Notes: a model not told the origin generated them from the letters alone. Positions 36,340-46,112 are shown, counted from the first letter of the stretch. The stretch is DNA of 64,000 nucleotides from Streptomyces celluloflavus (GCA_000720995.1 JOEL01000028.1:1-64000), one strand, 5' to 3'. A program made the numbers and translations.

Positions 36340-38460
36340 TCAGGTGTCGATGCGCGAACGGTCCAGAGTGGATGCGGAGTTGGTGATGAACTCCTTGCGG
36401 GGCGCGACCTCGTTGCCCATCAGGAGGTCGAACGCCTTCTCCGCCGCCTCGAGATCGCTGATGTTGATGCGGCGCAGCGTGCGGTGGCGCGGGTCCATGG
36501 TGGTCTCGGCGAGCTGGTCGGCATCCATTTCGCCCAGGCCCTTGTAGCGCTGGATGCTGTCTTTGTAACGGACGTTCTTGCGCTGGAGTTCCAGCAGGGT
36601 CTGGCGCAGCTCGTTGTCCGAGTAGGTGTAGAGGTACTTCTCCTGGCCCTTTTTGGGGTTGATCAGTTCGACGCGGTGCAGCGGCGGAACGGCGGAGAAG
36701 ACCCGGCCCTGTTCGACCATCGGACGCATGTAGCGCTGGAAGAGGGTCAGCAGCAGACAGCGGATGTGCGCGCCGTCGACATCCGCGTCGGCCAGGAAGA
36801 TGACCTTGCCGTAGCGGGCGGTGTCGATGTCGAAGGTGCGGCCGGACCCGGCTCCTATGACCTGGATGATGGATCCGCATTCGGCGTTCTTGAGCATGTC
36901 CGAAACCGATGACTTCTGGACGTTGAGGATCTTGCCGCGGATCGGCAGCAGCGCCTGGAACTCCGAATTGCGCGCCAGTTTCGCGGTGCCCAGAGCCGAG
37001 TCGCCCTCGACGATGAACAGTTCGCTGCGGTCGACGTCGTCGCTGCGGCAGTCGGCGAGCTTGGCCGGCAGTGAGGAGGACTCCAGCGCCGTCTTCCGCC
37101 GCTGGGCCTCCTTGTGCTGACGGGCGGCGATGCGCGTACGGGCCGCGGCCACCACCTTCTCCAGGACGGACCGGGCCTGCTGCTTGGCGTCCCGTTTCGT
37201 GGAGGTCAGGAACGCCTTGAGTTCCTTGCTCACCACCTGGGCGACGATCCGGGAGGCGGCGGAGGTGCCGAGCACCTCCTTGGTCTGGCCTTCGAACTGC
37301 GGCTCCGCCAGCCGTACGGTCACGACGGCGGTGAGACCTTCCATGGCGTCGTCCTTGACGACGTCGTCCTCGGCGACGCGCAGCAGCTTGCTCGCCCGCA
37401 GCGCCTCGTTGACGGTCTTGGCGACCGACCGCTCGAACCCGGAGACGTGGGTGCCGCCCTTGGGCGTCGCGATGATGTTGACGAACGACCGGACGGTCGA
37501 GTCGTAGCCGGTCCCCCAGCGCAGCGCGATGTCGACGCCCAGTTCGCGGGTGACCTCGGTCGGTGTCATGTGGCCGCGGTCGTCCAGGACCGGCACGGTC
37601 TCCTTGAAGGTGCCCTGTCCGGTCAGCCGCAGGACGTCGCAGACGGCCCTGTCCTGCGCGAGGTACTCGCAGAACTCGCTGATGCCGCCGTCATAGCGGA
37701 AGGTCTCTTCGGACTTACCGGCGCCGTCGATGCCGCGCTCGTCGCGGACGACGAGGGTCAGTCCCGGCACCAGGAAAGCCGTCTGGCGGGCTCGGGCGTA
37801 GAGGGTCTCGAGGGAGAGCTTGGCGTCCTTGAGGAAGATCTGCCGGTCCGCCCAGTAGCGCACCCTGGTGCCGGTCCTCGCCTTGGTGACCCGCTTGCCC
37901 TTCAGCAGGCCGTTGCCCGGGTCGAACGGGGCGTCCGGGCCGGATTCGGTGAAGATGCCGGGGACGCCGCGGCGGAAGCTGATCGAGTGCGTTCTGCTGT
38001 TGCGGTCCACCTCGACGTCGAGCCGCGCGGAGAGCGCGTTGACGACCGAGGCGCCGACGCCGTGCAGACCGCCGGAGGCGGCGTACGAGCCGCCGCCGAA
38101 CTTTCCGCCGGCGTGCAGCTTGGTCATCACGACCTCGACGCCGCTGAGCCCGGTCTTGGGCTCGACGTCGACGGGGATGCCGCGGCCGTTGTCGCGGACC
38201 TCCACCGAGGAGTCGTCGTGGAGGATCACCTCGATATGGTCGCAGTAGCCGCCCAGCGCCTCGTCGACGGAGTTGTCGATGATCTCCCAGAGGCAGTGCA
38301 TCAGGCCGCGGCTGTCCGTCGAGCCGATGTACATGCCAGGACGCTTGCGGACTGCTTCCAGACCCTCCAGGACGAGCAGGTGCCGCGCGGTGTAGTTGGA
38401 ACCGTCCCGGTCTGCCCCGGTCAGCACTGCGGTGGACGGCACGGACATCTCGGCGGTCAC
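36340..38460 (-). CDS. parE: DNA topoisomerase IV subunit B (ParE)
   Basis: 706-residue ATPase subunit of topoisomerase IV. GHKL motifs EIIDNSVDEALGGYC and DNGRGIPVD, the ATP lid GGLHGVGASVVNALS, transducer, then TOPRIM with EGDSALG and DADVDGAHI. GTG 38460 is preceded by GGAG at 8 nt. Partner ParC is encoded at 24062, about 10 kb away on the other strand; in S. coelicolor the two genes are likewise apart. Transcribed away from the DUF7455 gene. Confidence 0.94.
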   Translation of the reverse strand: MTAEMSVPSTAVLTGADRDGSNYTARHLLVLEGLEAVRKRPGMYIGSTDSRGLMHCLWEIIDNSVDEALGGYCDHIEVILHDDSSVEVRDNGRGIPVDVEPKTGLSGVEVVMTKLHAGGKFGGGSYAASGGLHGVGASVVNALSARLDVEVDRNSRTHSISFRRGVPGIFTESGPDAPFDPGNGLLKGKRVTKARTGTRVRYWADRQIFLKDAKLSLETLYARARQTAFLVPGLTLVVRDERGIDGAGKSEETFRYDGGISEFCEYLAQDRAVCDVLRLTGQGTFKETVPVLDDRGHMTPTEVTRELGVDIALRWGTGYDSTVRSFVNIIATPKGGTHVSGFERSVAKTVNEALRASKLLRVAEDDVVKDDAMEGLTAVVTVRLAEPQFEGQTKEVLGTSAASRIVAQVVSKELKAFLTSTKRDAKQQARSVLEKVVAAARTRIAARQHKEAQRRKTALESSSLPAKLADCRSDDVDRSELFIVEGDSALGTAKLARNSEFQALLPIRGKILNVQKSSVSDMLKNAECGSIIQVIGAGSGRTFDIDTARYGKVIFLADADVDGAHIRCLLLTLFQRYMRPMVEQGRVFSAVPPLHRVELINPKKGQEKYLYTYSDNELRQTLLELQRKNVRYKDSIQRYKGLGEMDADQLAETTMDPRHRTLRRINISDLEAAEKAFDLLMGNEVAPRKEFITNSASTLDRSRIDT

Positions 38461-38904
38461 GCGGTTCGCTCCTCGCTGAATTTCTGGCAGTCCGCATTCC
38501 GCGGACTCGGTTGTGGCGGTGTCGCCGGTGAGAGGGTACCGAGGCCCAGTAGAGCCGATGTGACGCCACCCGTACGCATGCTCATGGTAGTAGAATTTCG
38601 CTCGTACGTTCGATCCCTCGATGGGGTGACGCCCGAGTGACGTGCACATCACGTTCCCTTCGAGGCATGAACCATTTAGGCTCCGGGCACGTCCTCATCA
38701 ACAACCGGCAAGCCGGCCGGGAGGACACACCCCAGCAACCAACGTGAATCAGACCACCACGCAATACGGCTCATTCGCCGCCACCCGGCAGCACCCGGCC
38801 CGCTCGGAGAAAATTTTCGAGGAAAAGGCGCAAGCGGGAACGTTTTCGGCCTGGTTGGATGTTGACCCTGGTACGACAGCTCGTCGAGCTAGAGAAGAGG
38901 CGAC

Positions 38905-39135
38905 GTGACTACTGTTCTGACACCCGCGAGCCCGTTGACGGCCGCTGACCGCTGCGACCGCTGCGGCGCCCAGGCATACCTGCGCGTCGTCCTGATGTCC
39001 GGCGGAGAATTGCTCTTCTGCGCCCACCACGGTCGCAAGTTCGAGCCAGAACTCAAGAAGATCGCCGCGGAAATACAGGACGAGACGGAGCGGCTGACCG
39101 CCTCTCCGGCGTCGGCGACCGAAGAGGATCGCTGA
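38905..39135 (+). CDS. DUF7455 small zinc-binding-like protein
   Basis: 76-residue protein with CDRCG near residue 17 and FCAHHGRKF near 38, a Cys2/Cys-His arrangement suggesting one zinc ion, followed by an acidic helix (LKKIAAEIQDETERL). It is widespread in actinobacteria next to parE and hrdB, function unknown. GTG 38905 follows AGAAGAGG. A perfect AGCTCG-t-CGAGCT palindrome lies at 38878-38890, just upstream, and may be an operator. A hairpin follows the gene. Confidence 0.85.
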   Translation: MTTVLTPASPLTAADRCDRCGAQAYLRVVLMSGGELLFCAHHGRKFEPELKKIAAEIQDETERLTASPASATEEDR

Positions 39136-39180
39136 CACATCGCATCCACGACGAGCGAGTAGCGGCCCAGGCCGTGCGAC

Positions 39181-39215
39181 GGGCGGTTTCCCCGGCACCA
39201 TCGGGGAGGCCGCCC
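39181..39215. terminator. Hairpin terminator, DUF7455 / protease
   Basis: A 14-bp stem with two G-U pairs (39181-39194 with 39202-39215) between convergent genes. Confidence 0.82.
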
Positions 39216-39255
39216 GCACTCGTGCGCTCCGGCACACTGCACCGCCCCGCGCTCC

Positions 39256-40068
39256 TCAGTCCGCGCCGTGGTCGGCCACCGCCGGGAGCAGCGCCGACGC
39301 GCGTGTATAGACCCCGGGACTGCCCGCCTTGCCGCAACCCGTCCCCCATGACACCAGCCCCACCAGCCGCCCATGCGCCACCAGCGGTCCGCCGCTGTCG
39401 CCCTGGCAGGCGTCCTGCCCGCCTCTGGGCACCCCCGCGCACAGCATCGACGTGGCCCGGTAGGTGCGGTCCGGGCTCTTCCCCGGGTAGGCCCGCCCAC
39501 AGACCGGATCCGCCAGCACCTTCACCCGGGCCGAACGCAGCCGCGATGCGTAGCTTCCCTCGCCGGTGGTGTCCCCCCAGCCGTAGACCGTGGCGACCGT
39601 GCCCGGCAGATAGGCGTCGTCATCGCGCTCGGCTATCGGGATCGGACGGTCGGTGACCGGTCTCTCCAGTGTGAGGACGGCCATATCGCCCTCGTTCGTC
39701 CAGCTGCTGTAGCGGGGGTTCACCCATACTTTCGTGGCCTTGAGCTCCTGGCCGCCGCTGCTTGCGAGGTTGTCGCGTCCGACGATGATCCGTAGGTCGT
39801 TCACCTGCTGCCAGGGCACGCCGAGCACCTCTTTGGTCAGGCAGTGCGCGGCCGTGACCACCGTGGAGCGGCCCACCAGCACGCCCCCGCAGAACTGTCC
39901 GGAGCGTTCGCCTCCGAAGCGCTGGCGGGAGGCGAGGGCCACCGCCCAGGGGCTCTGTGACAGCCGTACGGCTCTGCCGCCCACCACCGATTCGTCCGCG
40001 GCGGCCGGTATCGGTATGGCGAGGACCAGCGCGAGGGCTCCCAGGACGGCGCGGACGGACGGACGCAT
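39256..40068 (-). CDS. Secreted trypsin-like serine protease (S1)
   Basis: 270 residues with a signal peptide ending near residue 24 (IPAAA-DE) and mature start VVGGRAV. Catalytic triad His75 (TAAHC), Asp128 (EGDMAVL) and Ser225 (GDSGGP); Asp219 in GGQDAC at the base of the S1 pocket predicts cleavage after Arg/Lys. Six cysteines allow the usual disulfides. There is no long pro-region: only a few residues precede VVGG. It is convergent with the DUF7455 gene and lies downstream of hrdB with a terminator between. Confidence 0.93.
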   Translation of the reverse strand: MRPSVRAVLGALALVLAIPIPAAADESVVGGRAVRLSQSPWAVALASRQRFGGERSGQFCGGVLVGRSTVVTAAHCLTKEVLGVPWQQVNDLRIIVGRDNLASSGGQELKATKVWVNPRYSSWTNEGDMAVLTLERPVTDRPIPIAERDDDAYLPGTVATVYGWGDTTGEGSYASRLRSARVKVLADPVCGRAYPGKSPDRTYRATSMLCAGVPRGGQDACQGDSGGPLVAHGRLVGLVSWGTGCGKAGSPGVYTRASALLPAVADHGAD

Positions 40069-40144
40069 CGGAACTCCTGACTCCTGGACAGTGATCGCCT
40101 ACCCAGGGTGAGTCAACCGGCCGCGCCTCGCACCCGGACGGCAG

Positions 40145-40182
40145 CGGGCCCGGCCCCTCCGTGCAGGGAGGGGCCGGGCCCG
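40145..40182 (-). terminator. Hairpin terminator after hrdB
   Basis: A perfect 16-bp stem (40145-40160 with 40167-40182) around 6 nt, 23 nt after the hrdB stop. Confidence 0.88.
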
Positions 40183-40205
40183 CGGCGCTGTCCGTACCGG
40201 TTCGG

Positions 40206-41756
40206 CTAGTCGAGGTAGTCGCGCAGTACCTGCGAGCGCGACGGGTGACGCAGCTTCGACATGGTCTTGGACTCGATCTGACGGATCCGCTCACGCGTGA
40301 CGCCGTAGACCTTGCCGATCTCGTCCAGCGTCTTGGGCTGACCGTCGGTGAGGCCGAAGCGCATGGACACCACGCCGGCCTCGCGCTCGGAGAGGGTGTC
40401 CAGCACCGAGTGCAGCTGCTCCTGGAGGAGGGTGAAGCTGACCGCGTCGGCCGGGACGACCGCCTCGGAGTCCTCGATGAGGTCACCGAACTCGCTGTCG
40501 CCGTCCTCGCCCAGCGGAGTGTGCAGCGAGATCGGCTCGCGGCCGTACTTCTGGACCTCGATGACCTTCTCGGGGGTCATGTCGAGTTCCTTGGCCAGCT
40601 CCTCCGGGGTGGGCTCACGGCCCAGATCCTGGAGCATCTGGCGCTGGACGCGCGCGAGCTTGTTGATCACCTCGACCATGTGGACGGGGATACGGATCGT
40701 ACGGGCCTGGTCGGCCATGGCGCGGGTGATGGCCTGGCGGATCCACCACGTCGCATAGGTCGAGAACTTGTAGCCCTTAGTGTAGTCGAACTTCTCGACC
40801 GCGCGGATCAGACCGAGGTTGCCCTCCTGGATCAGGTCCAGGAAGAGCATGCCGCGGCCGGTGTAGCGCTTGGCCAGGGAGACGACCAGCCGGAGGTTGG
40901 CCTCCAGGAGGTGGTTCTTGGCCCGGCGGCCGTCCTCGGCGATGATCTCCAGCTCACGCTTGAGCTTCGGCGCGAGCTTGTCGGAGTTCGCCAGCTTGTC
41001 CTCGGCGAACAGGCCCGCTTCGATGCGCTTGGCGAGCTCGACCTCCTGCTCCGCGTTGAGGAGCGGGACCTTGCCGATCTGCTTGAGGTAGTCCTTGACC
41101 GGGTCGGCGGTGGCGCCGGCCGCGGCGACCTGCTGCGCGGGGGCGTCGTCCTCGTCGTCGTCCGACAGGACGAAGCCGGCGCTCTCGGCGCCCTCTGCGG
41201 CCTCTGCCGCCTCACCCTTGCCGGGGGCCTGGGTCTCGTCGGTCGCGTCGTCGTCGAGCAGCTCGTCGACGTCCTTCTTGGACCCGGTCTTCTTGGCGGT
41301 GGCCTTCTTGGCCGTGGCCTTCTTCGCCACCGTCTTCTTGGCTGCGGTCTTCTTCGCCGCCGCCTTCTTGGCAGGCGCGGCCTCGGACTCACCGGCCGAT
41401 GCGTCCGCCATGGAGGCAGAGGCCGCGGTGGTGGTCTTCTTCACCGTGGCGGTCTTCGCCGCGACGGTCTTCGTGGCGGTGCGCTTTGCCGGGCTCTTCG
41501 CTGCGACGCTCTTGCGGGTGCGCTTGGGCGCCTCTGCGGCACTGACCATCAGCGTCACACCCTCCTCGTCGAGGATCTGGTTGAGGCTGCGCAGAACGTT
41601 CTTCCACTGGGTTGGCGGAATCTGGTCAGCCTCGAAGGCCCGACGCACGTCATCGCCGGCGATCTGCCCATCAGCCTTTCCCCGCTCGATGAGCGCCATC
41701 ACAGACTCGGACTCGGCGATCTCCGGCGGGAGCGTACGGGATGTGCTGGCCGACAC
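40206..41756 (-). CDS. hrdB: Principal RNA polymerase sigma factor HrdB
   Basis: 516-residue essential group 1 sigma factor. Regions 1.2 to 4.2 are intact: [16 protein letters not shown], region 2 with [18 protein letters not shown], region 3 [18 protein letters not shown] and region 4 [19 protein letters not shown]. The N-terminal 250 residues include a Lys/Ala/Thr repeat tract (about 122-164) and an acidic stretch, as known for Streptomyces HrdB. GTG 41756 has GAGAGG upstream. It faces no partner gene; whiH lies upstream on the same strand with a terminator between. Confidence 0.96.
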   Translation of the reverse strand: MSASTSRTLPPEIAESESVMALIERGKADGQIAGDDVRRAFEADQIPPTQWKNVLRSLNQILDEEGVTLMVSAAEAPKRTRKSVAAKSPAKRTATKTVAAKTATVKKTTTAASASMADASAGESEAAPAKKAAAKKTAAKKTVAKKATAKKATAKKTGSKKDVDELLDDDATDETQAPGKGEAAEAAEGAESAGFVLSDDDEDDAPAQQVAAAGATADPVKDYLKQIGKVPLLNAEQEVELAKRIEAGLFAEDKLANSDKLAPKLKRELEIIAEDGRRAKNHLLEANLRLVVSLAKRYTGRGMLFLDLIQEGNLGLIRAVEKFDYTKGYKFSTYATWWIRQAITRAMADQARTIRIPVHMVEVINKLARVQRQMLQDLGREPTPEELAKELDMTPEKVIEVQKYGREPISLHTPLGEDGDSEFGDLIEDSEAVVPADAVSFTLLQEQLHSVLDTLSEREAGVVSMRFGLTDGQPKTLDEIGKVYGVTRERIRQIESKTMSKLRHPSRSQVLRDYLD

Positions 41757-42023
41757 GAACAACCTCTCGGAACGATGGAAACGGCTTCCGGCCCCGGTCA
41801 CTGCGGACCGGAACCGACGACCGCCGGTGGGGATGGACCGACGGCGCGGGCGCAACCGGGGAGTTGAACAGCGTCACGAACGCCGTCCGTATTCCCTCCT
41901 CGGCTATCACCTCTTAAGTCATCGCGCTTCCCCGAAGAGCGTTACGCCCAATCTGCGTGGCCCGAGTCACACCCCATTACGACCCATTCCCTGTCATATG
42001 ACATGCAATCCTCCCAAGACCAT
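41757..42023. other. hrdB upstream region
   Basis: Promoter and leader region of hrdB. A perfect palindrome TGTCATATGACA lies at 41992-42003. On the minus strand GGGAAT motifs occur near 41890 and 41985, reminiscent of the -35 of stress sigma factor promoters, but I could not pair them with a well-spaced -10. Confidence 0.4.
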
Positions 42024-42055
42024 CGCCGGATCCGGGCGACGCCCCGGATCCGGCG
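42024..42055. terminator. Hairpin terminator between whiH and hrdB
   Basis: A perfect 13-bp stem (42024-42036 with 42043-42055) and 6-nt loop, about 100 nt beyond the whiH stop. Confidence 0.82.
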
Positions 42056-42158
42056 GTCTTGTACGTCCTCGACGTGTACGGAGCACCCCGTCCGCAGGGG
42101 TGTGCGGGGCACCCGGCCCCGCGGCGCCTACGGTCCGTACGCGCTCGGATGCGGACCT

Positions 42159-43115
42159 TCAGTGCTCGCGGGGCGCGGGGACGACGTGGTCCACGGGCGT
42201 CCCGGGGCCCTGGCCGCCGGCCTCGCCGTGCGCGGCGAGGAGCTGGCGCATCGCCGATTCGGCCGCCGTGGCGTCGCCGGCGCCGATGGCGTCGACGATC
42301 CGCATGTGCTGGCCCACGGACGTCTCGATCGGGCGCTCGCAGCCGCCGGCCGGGCCGCCGGAGACGTGCAGGGCCGCGGAGACGATGCCCGAGAGGTGCT
42401 CCAGCATGCGGTTGCCGGCGAGTTGCAGCAGCAGGGAGTGGAACTCGGCGTCGGCGCGGGCGAAGGTCAGGGTGTCGCCCTGGGCGGCGGAGTGCCCCAT
42501 GATCTCCACCATGTCGGCGAGCCGCTGCTGGACCTCCTCGCGGCCGTGGCCGGCGGCGAGCCGGGCGGCGAGCGGTTCGATCGTCCAGCGCAGCTCGCAC
42601 AGCTCCCGGCGCTGGTCGTCGCGCTGGGGTCCGTAAGCCCGCCACTCGATGATGTCGGGGTCGAGGAGGTTCCAGTCACTGACCGGGCGCACCCGGGTGC
42701 CGACGTTCGGGCGGGCGCTGACCAGGCCCTTGGCCTCCAGGACACGCAGCGACTCGCGGACGACGGTGCGGGAGACCTCGAATCGCTGGCCGATCTCCTC
42801 GGGGACGAGCGGGCGGTCGGCGCCGAGATCGCCGGAGACGATCATCTGGCCGAGTTGCTGGACGAGTTGGCCGTGCAGGCCGCGGCCGCGGCTACCGGCC
42901 GCGCGGCGGCCGGCCCGGCCCATGTCTGCTTCGGTGCCGTCCCACACCGGCGGGACGCGCTCGGCACGGTCCGCGCCGGTGGCGCCGGCTCCGTTGCCGG
43001 CGCTGCCTGTGCTGGCGGCGTTGCCATAGGGGTAGCGGTCGAGCTCGCCCGGACCTGCGAGGCCGGTGTCGGCGGGGCGAGCCGCGGTCATCATGGTGTG
43101 CGCAAGGGTACTCAC
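42159..43115 (-). CDS. whiH: Sporulation regulator WhiH (GntR family)
   Basis: 318-residue GntR/FadR-type regulator. A variable Gly/Ala/Pro N-terminus of about 75 residues is followed by the winged helix (GQMIVSGDLGADRPLVPEEI, RFEVSRTVVRESLRVLEAKG) and an FCD domain with the metal-binding pattern (RADAEFHSLLLQLAGN, DAIGAGDATAAESAM). WhiH is needed for sporulation septation in S. coelicolor and lies beside hrdB there, as here, which supports the name. GTG 43115 (STLAHTMMTAARPAD) with AAAGGA just upstream. WhiG control is known for S. coelicolor, but the promoter is not clear here. Confidence 0.88.
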   Translation of the reverse strand: MSTLAHTMMTAARPADTGLAGPGELDRYPYGNAASTGSAGNGAGATGADRAERVPPVWDGTEADMGRAGRRAAGSRGRGLHGQLVQQLGQMIVSGDLGADRPLVPEEIGQRFEVSRTVVRESLRVLEAKGLVSARPNVGTRVRPVSDWNLLDPDIIEWRAYGPQRDDQRRELCELRWTIEPLAARLAAGHGREEVQQRLADMVEIMGHSAAQGDTLTFARADAEFHSLLLQLAGNRMLEHLSGIVSAALHVSGGPAGGCERPIETSVGQHMRIVDAIGAGDATAAESAMRQLLAAHGEAGGQGPGTPVDHVVPAPREH

Positions 43116-43290
43116 GCATCCTTTGTCGGCGACACCCTGAACGGCCTTGAGGTCTTTGGTGAAAAGCACACGAAAGGGTGATCGCCCGTCATCTCGCAAT
43201 TGACGCTTTATCAGAAAGAAATGGGCTTTTTGCGGCGAGTTGTGGACAGCGAGCGCACCATCACGTTCGCAAATCGGGCACCGGGCGAGG

Positions 43291-44096
43291 TCACCGCATC
43301 CGGCTGCGTCGCATCGTGAGGGTGTATGCGCAGACCAGGGCGACGAGTGACAACGTCAGTGCGCTGCCGACAGGTTGGGGCGCCAGTCGCATCACGACCA
43401 GTACTCCCTGGTCGATTCCGGACGGCCACTGAACCAGAGCCGACGACCTCAGTCGCGCGGGCAGCCCCGCCAGTGAACGGGCCGCCGGCTCGGCCACCAC
43501 GTGCCGCACGAGCGGGACGACGAGGACCGGCACGGCGAGCACCGCCGCCAACCCCATTGCGGTGGACCGGAATACGCCGGCGGCCAGCACACCCGCCCAG
43601 GCACAGCCGACCAGCAGTCCCAGCCAACCAGCGGTGAGAACCGGCCGTTCGGCGATACCGGTGACGGCGCCCGGCCCGAACACGGTGCGGGCCGTCGCTT
43701 CCTCGGCGGCCAGTACGCACCCGCCGAGTGCCAGCGCGGCGGCGCCACTGACGAGGAGTTTGGCGAGGAGCAGCCCGAGCCTGCGGGGGACGGAGCCGCG
43801 TTCGGGGGCCAGCGCCGGATGGCGGAACTCCTGACCGAAGGCGAGCGCTCCGATGAGTCCGGCGCCGAGCGCGGCCGGAGGGAAGGGCAGTTGACGGGGC
43901 CAGCCGGTGAGTACGCGGGACATCGGGGCGCCTCCGCGACGGGCCAGCAACAGCGCCAGGACCACGGAGACGAGGACGGATGCCGCCGCGACGAACAGTC
44001 CGGCACGGTCGCCGGCGGCGCGGCGCAGTTCGTAGCGCAGCGGCCGGGCCGGGCCGGGCGCGGGCAGCCGTGGGATGGCGAGGCGCCCGCGAAGGG
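43291..44096 (-). CDS. ABC transporter permease part (frameshifted from ATPase)
   Basis: From PLRYELRRAAGDRAGLFVAA onwards this frame encodes about six membrane helices (SVLVSVVLALLLA, ALGAGLIGALAFG, LLLAKLLVSGAAALALGG, GWLGLLVGCAWAGVLAAG, GLAAVLAVPVLVVPLV, LTLSLVALVCAYTL) and ends RRSRMR. It has no convincing start of its own; it continues the ATPase gene in another frame, with the change near the run of five G at about 44093-44097. The left boundary of this feature is the in-frame stop, the right one the estimated frameshift site. Real mutation or sequencing error cannot be told apart here. Confidence 0.7.
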
Positions 44097-45125
44097 GGCC
44101 GGAGCGGGCCGCACCGGACGGGGAGCGGGTGTGGTGGCTTCGACGGCCGGGAGGGCGAGGGTGTCGGACACCGTGTCGTCGGCGGGGCCCGCAGTACGGC
44201 CGTCGGCACGGTGGAGCGGGACGACCGGGCCGCTGTCGCCGGCCTCGTCGTCGAGCCGGTGCACGGGGATGCCGTGCCGGAACGCGGCTTCTCCCACTGC
44301 GGCGCAGTTGCTCCCGTACACGGAGATGCGGGTGCCGCTCTCCCGGACGACTTCGACGGCCCGGCCGACGGCGGGGTCCGAGGTGCGGTCGGCGCACTGC
44401 GACTCGTCGATGAGCAGCGCCGCGAGGCGGTCGGCGTGCGGGGAGCGGACGGCGACCCGGGGGCGCAGGCGGGTACGCCGGAAGTCGGCGGCTTCCTGGT
44501 CGGCGATGAGGCGGCCATCCTCAAGGGTGACGACACGGTCCGCGATGCGTGCCGCTTCCTTGACGTTGCGGGAGGTGGTGAGGACGGCGCCGCCCTGCGC
44601 GGCGTAGCCGCGCAGCAGGCCGTGCAGCCAGGCCGCCTCGCGCGGTGAGACCCCTTCGGCGGGTTCGTCGAGGACGAGGGTGTGCGGGTCGCCGAGCAGC
44701 GCCGCGGCCAGGCCGAGCCTGCGGTCCATACCGCGGGAGAATCCGCCCAGCCGTTGGTCGGCCAGGCCGCTGAGGCCGACGAGGTCGAGCATGTCGTCGG
44801 CGCGGTCCGCCGGGACGCCGGCCGCGGCGCCGAGTATGCGCAGATGCCCGCGGGCCGTGCGGGCGGGGTGTGCGGGGACGTCGCCGAGGACGACGCCGAG
44901 CTCACGGGCGGGGTGGGGGACACGGTGCATCGGGCGGCCGCGGAAGAGGGCGACGCCGCGGCCGTACTCGAGTTGCAGCATCAGCCGCAGGGCAGTGGTC
45001 TTGCCCGCGGCGGCCGGGCCGAGCAGGACGGTGATCCGGCCCGGCCGCACTTCGAAGGTGAGGTCGTCGACGGCGGGCGGCAGTTCACCGCGGGGTTCGC
45101 TGGTCAGTCCGATGGCCTGGATCAT
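44097..45125 (-). CDS. ABC transporter ATPase part (C-terminus frameshifted)
   Basis: From ATG 45125 (GAGGG 5 nt upstream): Walker A LLGPAAAGKTTALRL, exporter-type signature GFSRGMDRRLGLA, Walker B TLVLDEPAEG. The switch histidine is replaced (TTSRNVKEA), which may slow hydrolysis. After the ATPase domain comes a regulatory-like region and a Pro-rich linker; beyond about 44097 the frame, although open to 43449, yields nonsensical sequence, while the neighbouring frame encodes membrane helices. So the intact gene was probably a single ATPase-permease exporter of about 610 residues. Confidence 0.8.
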
Positions 45126-45299
45126 CGCGTCCCTCGGCGGGTGTGCGTCCGCCCGGAAGCAGCGGGGGGGAACGAGAGGGCTCACCCGGCCAAGGTAACG
45201 CGATATGCCCCATTTACTCGTAATTAACGATTTTAGGCAGTCACCGTGTCCCCGCGGAGGCACGCCGGTTCCGGCATCGTCCCGGTGTGTGGCAGTTCC

Positions 45300-46064
45300 T
45301 CAGATCTCCGGGCGCAGCATCGGCGGGTTGAGCAGTGTCGCTCCGCCGGCCCTGAAGAGCTGGGCGGGGCGGCCGCCCTGACGGGTCGTCGTACCGCCGG
45401 TCGGCACCAGGAAGCCGGGGGTGCCGGTCACTTTGCGGTGGAAGTTGCGGGGGTCGAGGGCGACGCCCCAGACCGCCTCGTACACCCTCCGCAGCTCGCC
45501 GACGGTGAATTCCTGGGGGCAGAAGGCAGTGGCGAGCGAGGAGTATTCGATCTTCGAGCGGGCGCGCTCCACGCCGTCCGCGAGGATCCGCGCGTGGTCG
45601 AAGGCGAGCGGGGCCGCGAGGTCACCGTCGCGGCCGTGCGCGGCCTCCTGGTCAAGGAGTGTCTCCACCGGGGCCCAGCGCGCGCTGTGGGCGTCACCGC
45701 CGGCCCGGGGGGCGGGCAGATCGGGGGCGAGCACGAGGTGCGCGACACTGACGACCCGCATCCGGGGGTCGCGCCCGGGGTCGCCGTAGGTGGCCAGTTG
45801 TTCGAGGTGCGCGCCGTAGGCCGGCGGCGGGCCCGCCGGGAGGTGGGCGTGCAGGCCGGTCTCCTCCGCGAGTTCGCGGGCGGCCGCCTCCTCCAGGTCC
45901 TCGTCGGCCCGGACGAATCCGCCGGGCAGCGCCCAGCGGCCCTGGAACGGCGGCTCGCCGCGGCGCACTGCCAGCGCGCACAGGGCGTGGCGGCGCACGG
46001 TGAGCACGACCAGGTCGACGGTGACGGCGAAGGGCGGGAAGGCCGACGGGTCGTAGGGAGGCAT
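45300..46064 (-). CDS. Nudix hydrolase with C-terminal winged helix (NrtR-like)
   Basis: 254 residues. The Nudix box at 48-71 is complete (GX5E, X7, REUXEEXG all match: Gly49, Glu55, Arg63, Glu64, Glu67, Glu68), so hydrolysis of an ADP-ribose-type nucleotide is likely. The C-terminal third (FTVGELRRVYEAVWG, LDPRNFHRKVTGTPGFL) matches the winged helix of NrtR-type regulators of NAD metabolism, most of which have a degenerate box. ATG 46064 has no ribosome site; TATGAT at 46071-46076 (minus strand) would start transcription at the ATG, so it is probably leaderless. Confidence 0.88.
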   Translation of the reverse strand: MPPYDPSAFPPFAVTVDLVVLTVRRHALCALAVRRGEPPFQGRWALPGGFVRADEDLEEAAARELAEETGLHAHLPAGPPPAYGAHLEQLATYGDPGRDPRMRVVSVAHLVLAPDLPAPRAGGDAHSARWAPVETLLDQEAAHGRDGDLAAPLAFDHARILADGVERARSKIEYSSLATAFCPQEFTVGELRRVYEAVWGVALDPRNFHRKVTGTPGFLVPTGGTTTRQGGRPAQLFRAGGATLLNPPMLRPEI

Positions 46065-46081
46065 GGCGCGATCATAGTCGT

Positions 46082-46103
46082 CCGCCTGACGATAAACAGG
46101 CGG
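46082..46103. promoter_or_regulatory. Palindrome upstream of the Nudix-winged-helix gene
   Basis: CCGCCTG-N8-CAGGCGG, a perfect 7-bp inverted repeat just upstream of the TATGAT -10 element of the Nudix gene, fitting an autoregulatory operator. It also lies 10 nt after the stop of the debranching-enzyme-like gene, so it may equally be a short terminator. Confidence 0.5.
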
Positions 46104-46112
46104 CGGAGCGCC

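Noticed and set aside
43179-43210. GGCGATCA with upstream TAAA or TCAA as a WhiG-type promoter of whiH
   Set aside because: The -10-like element fits 6 of 8, but spacing is 20 or 13 nt instead of 15-16, so I do not call it.
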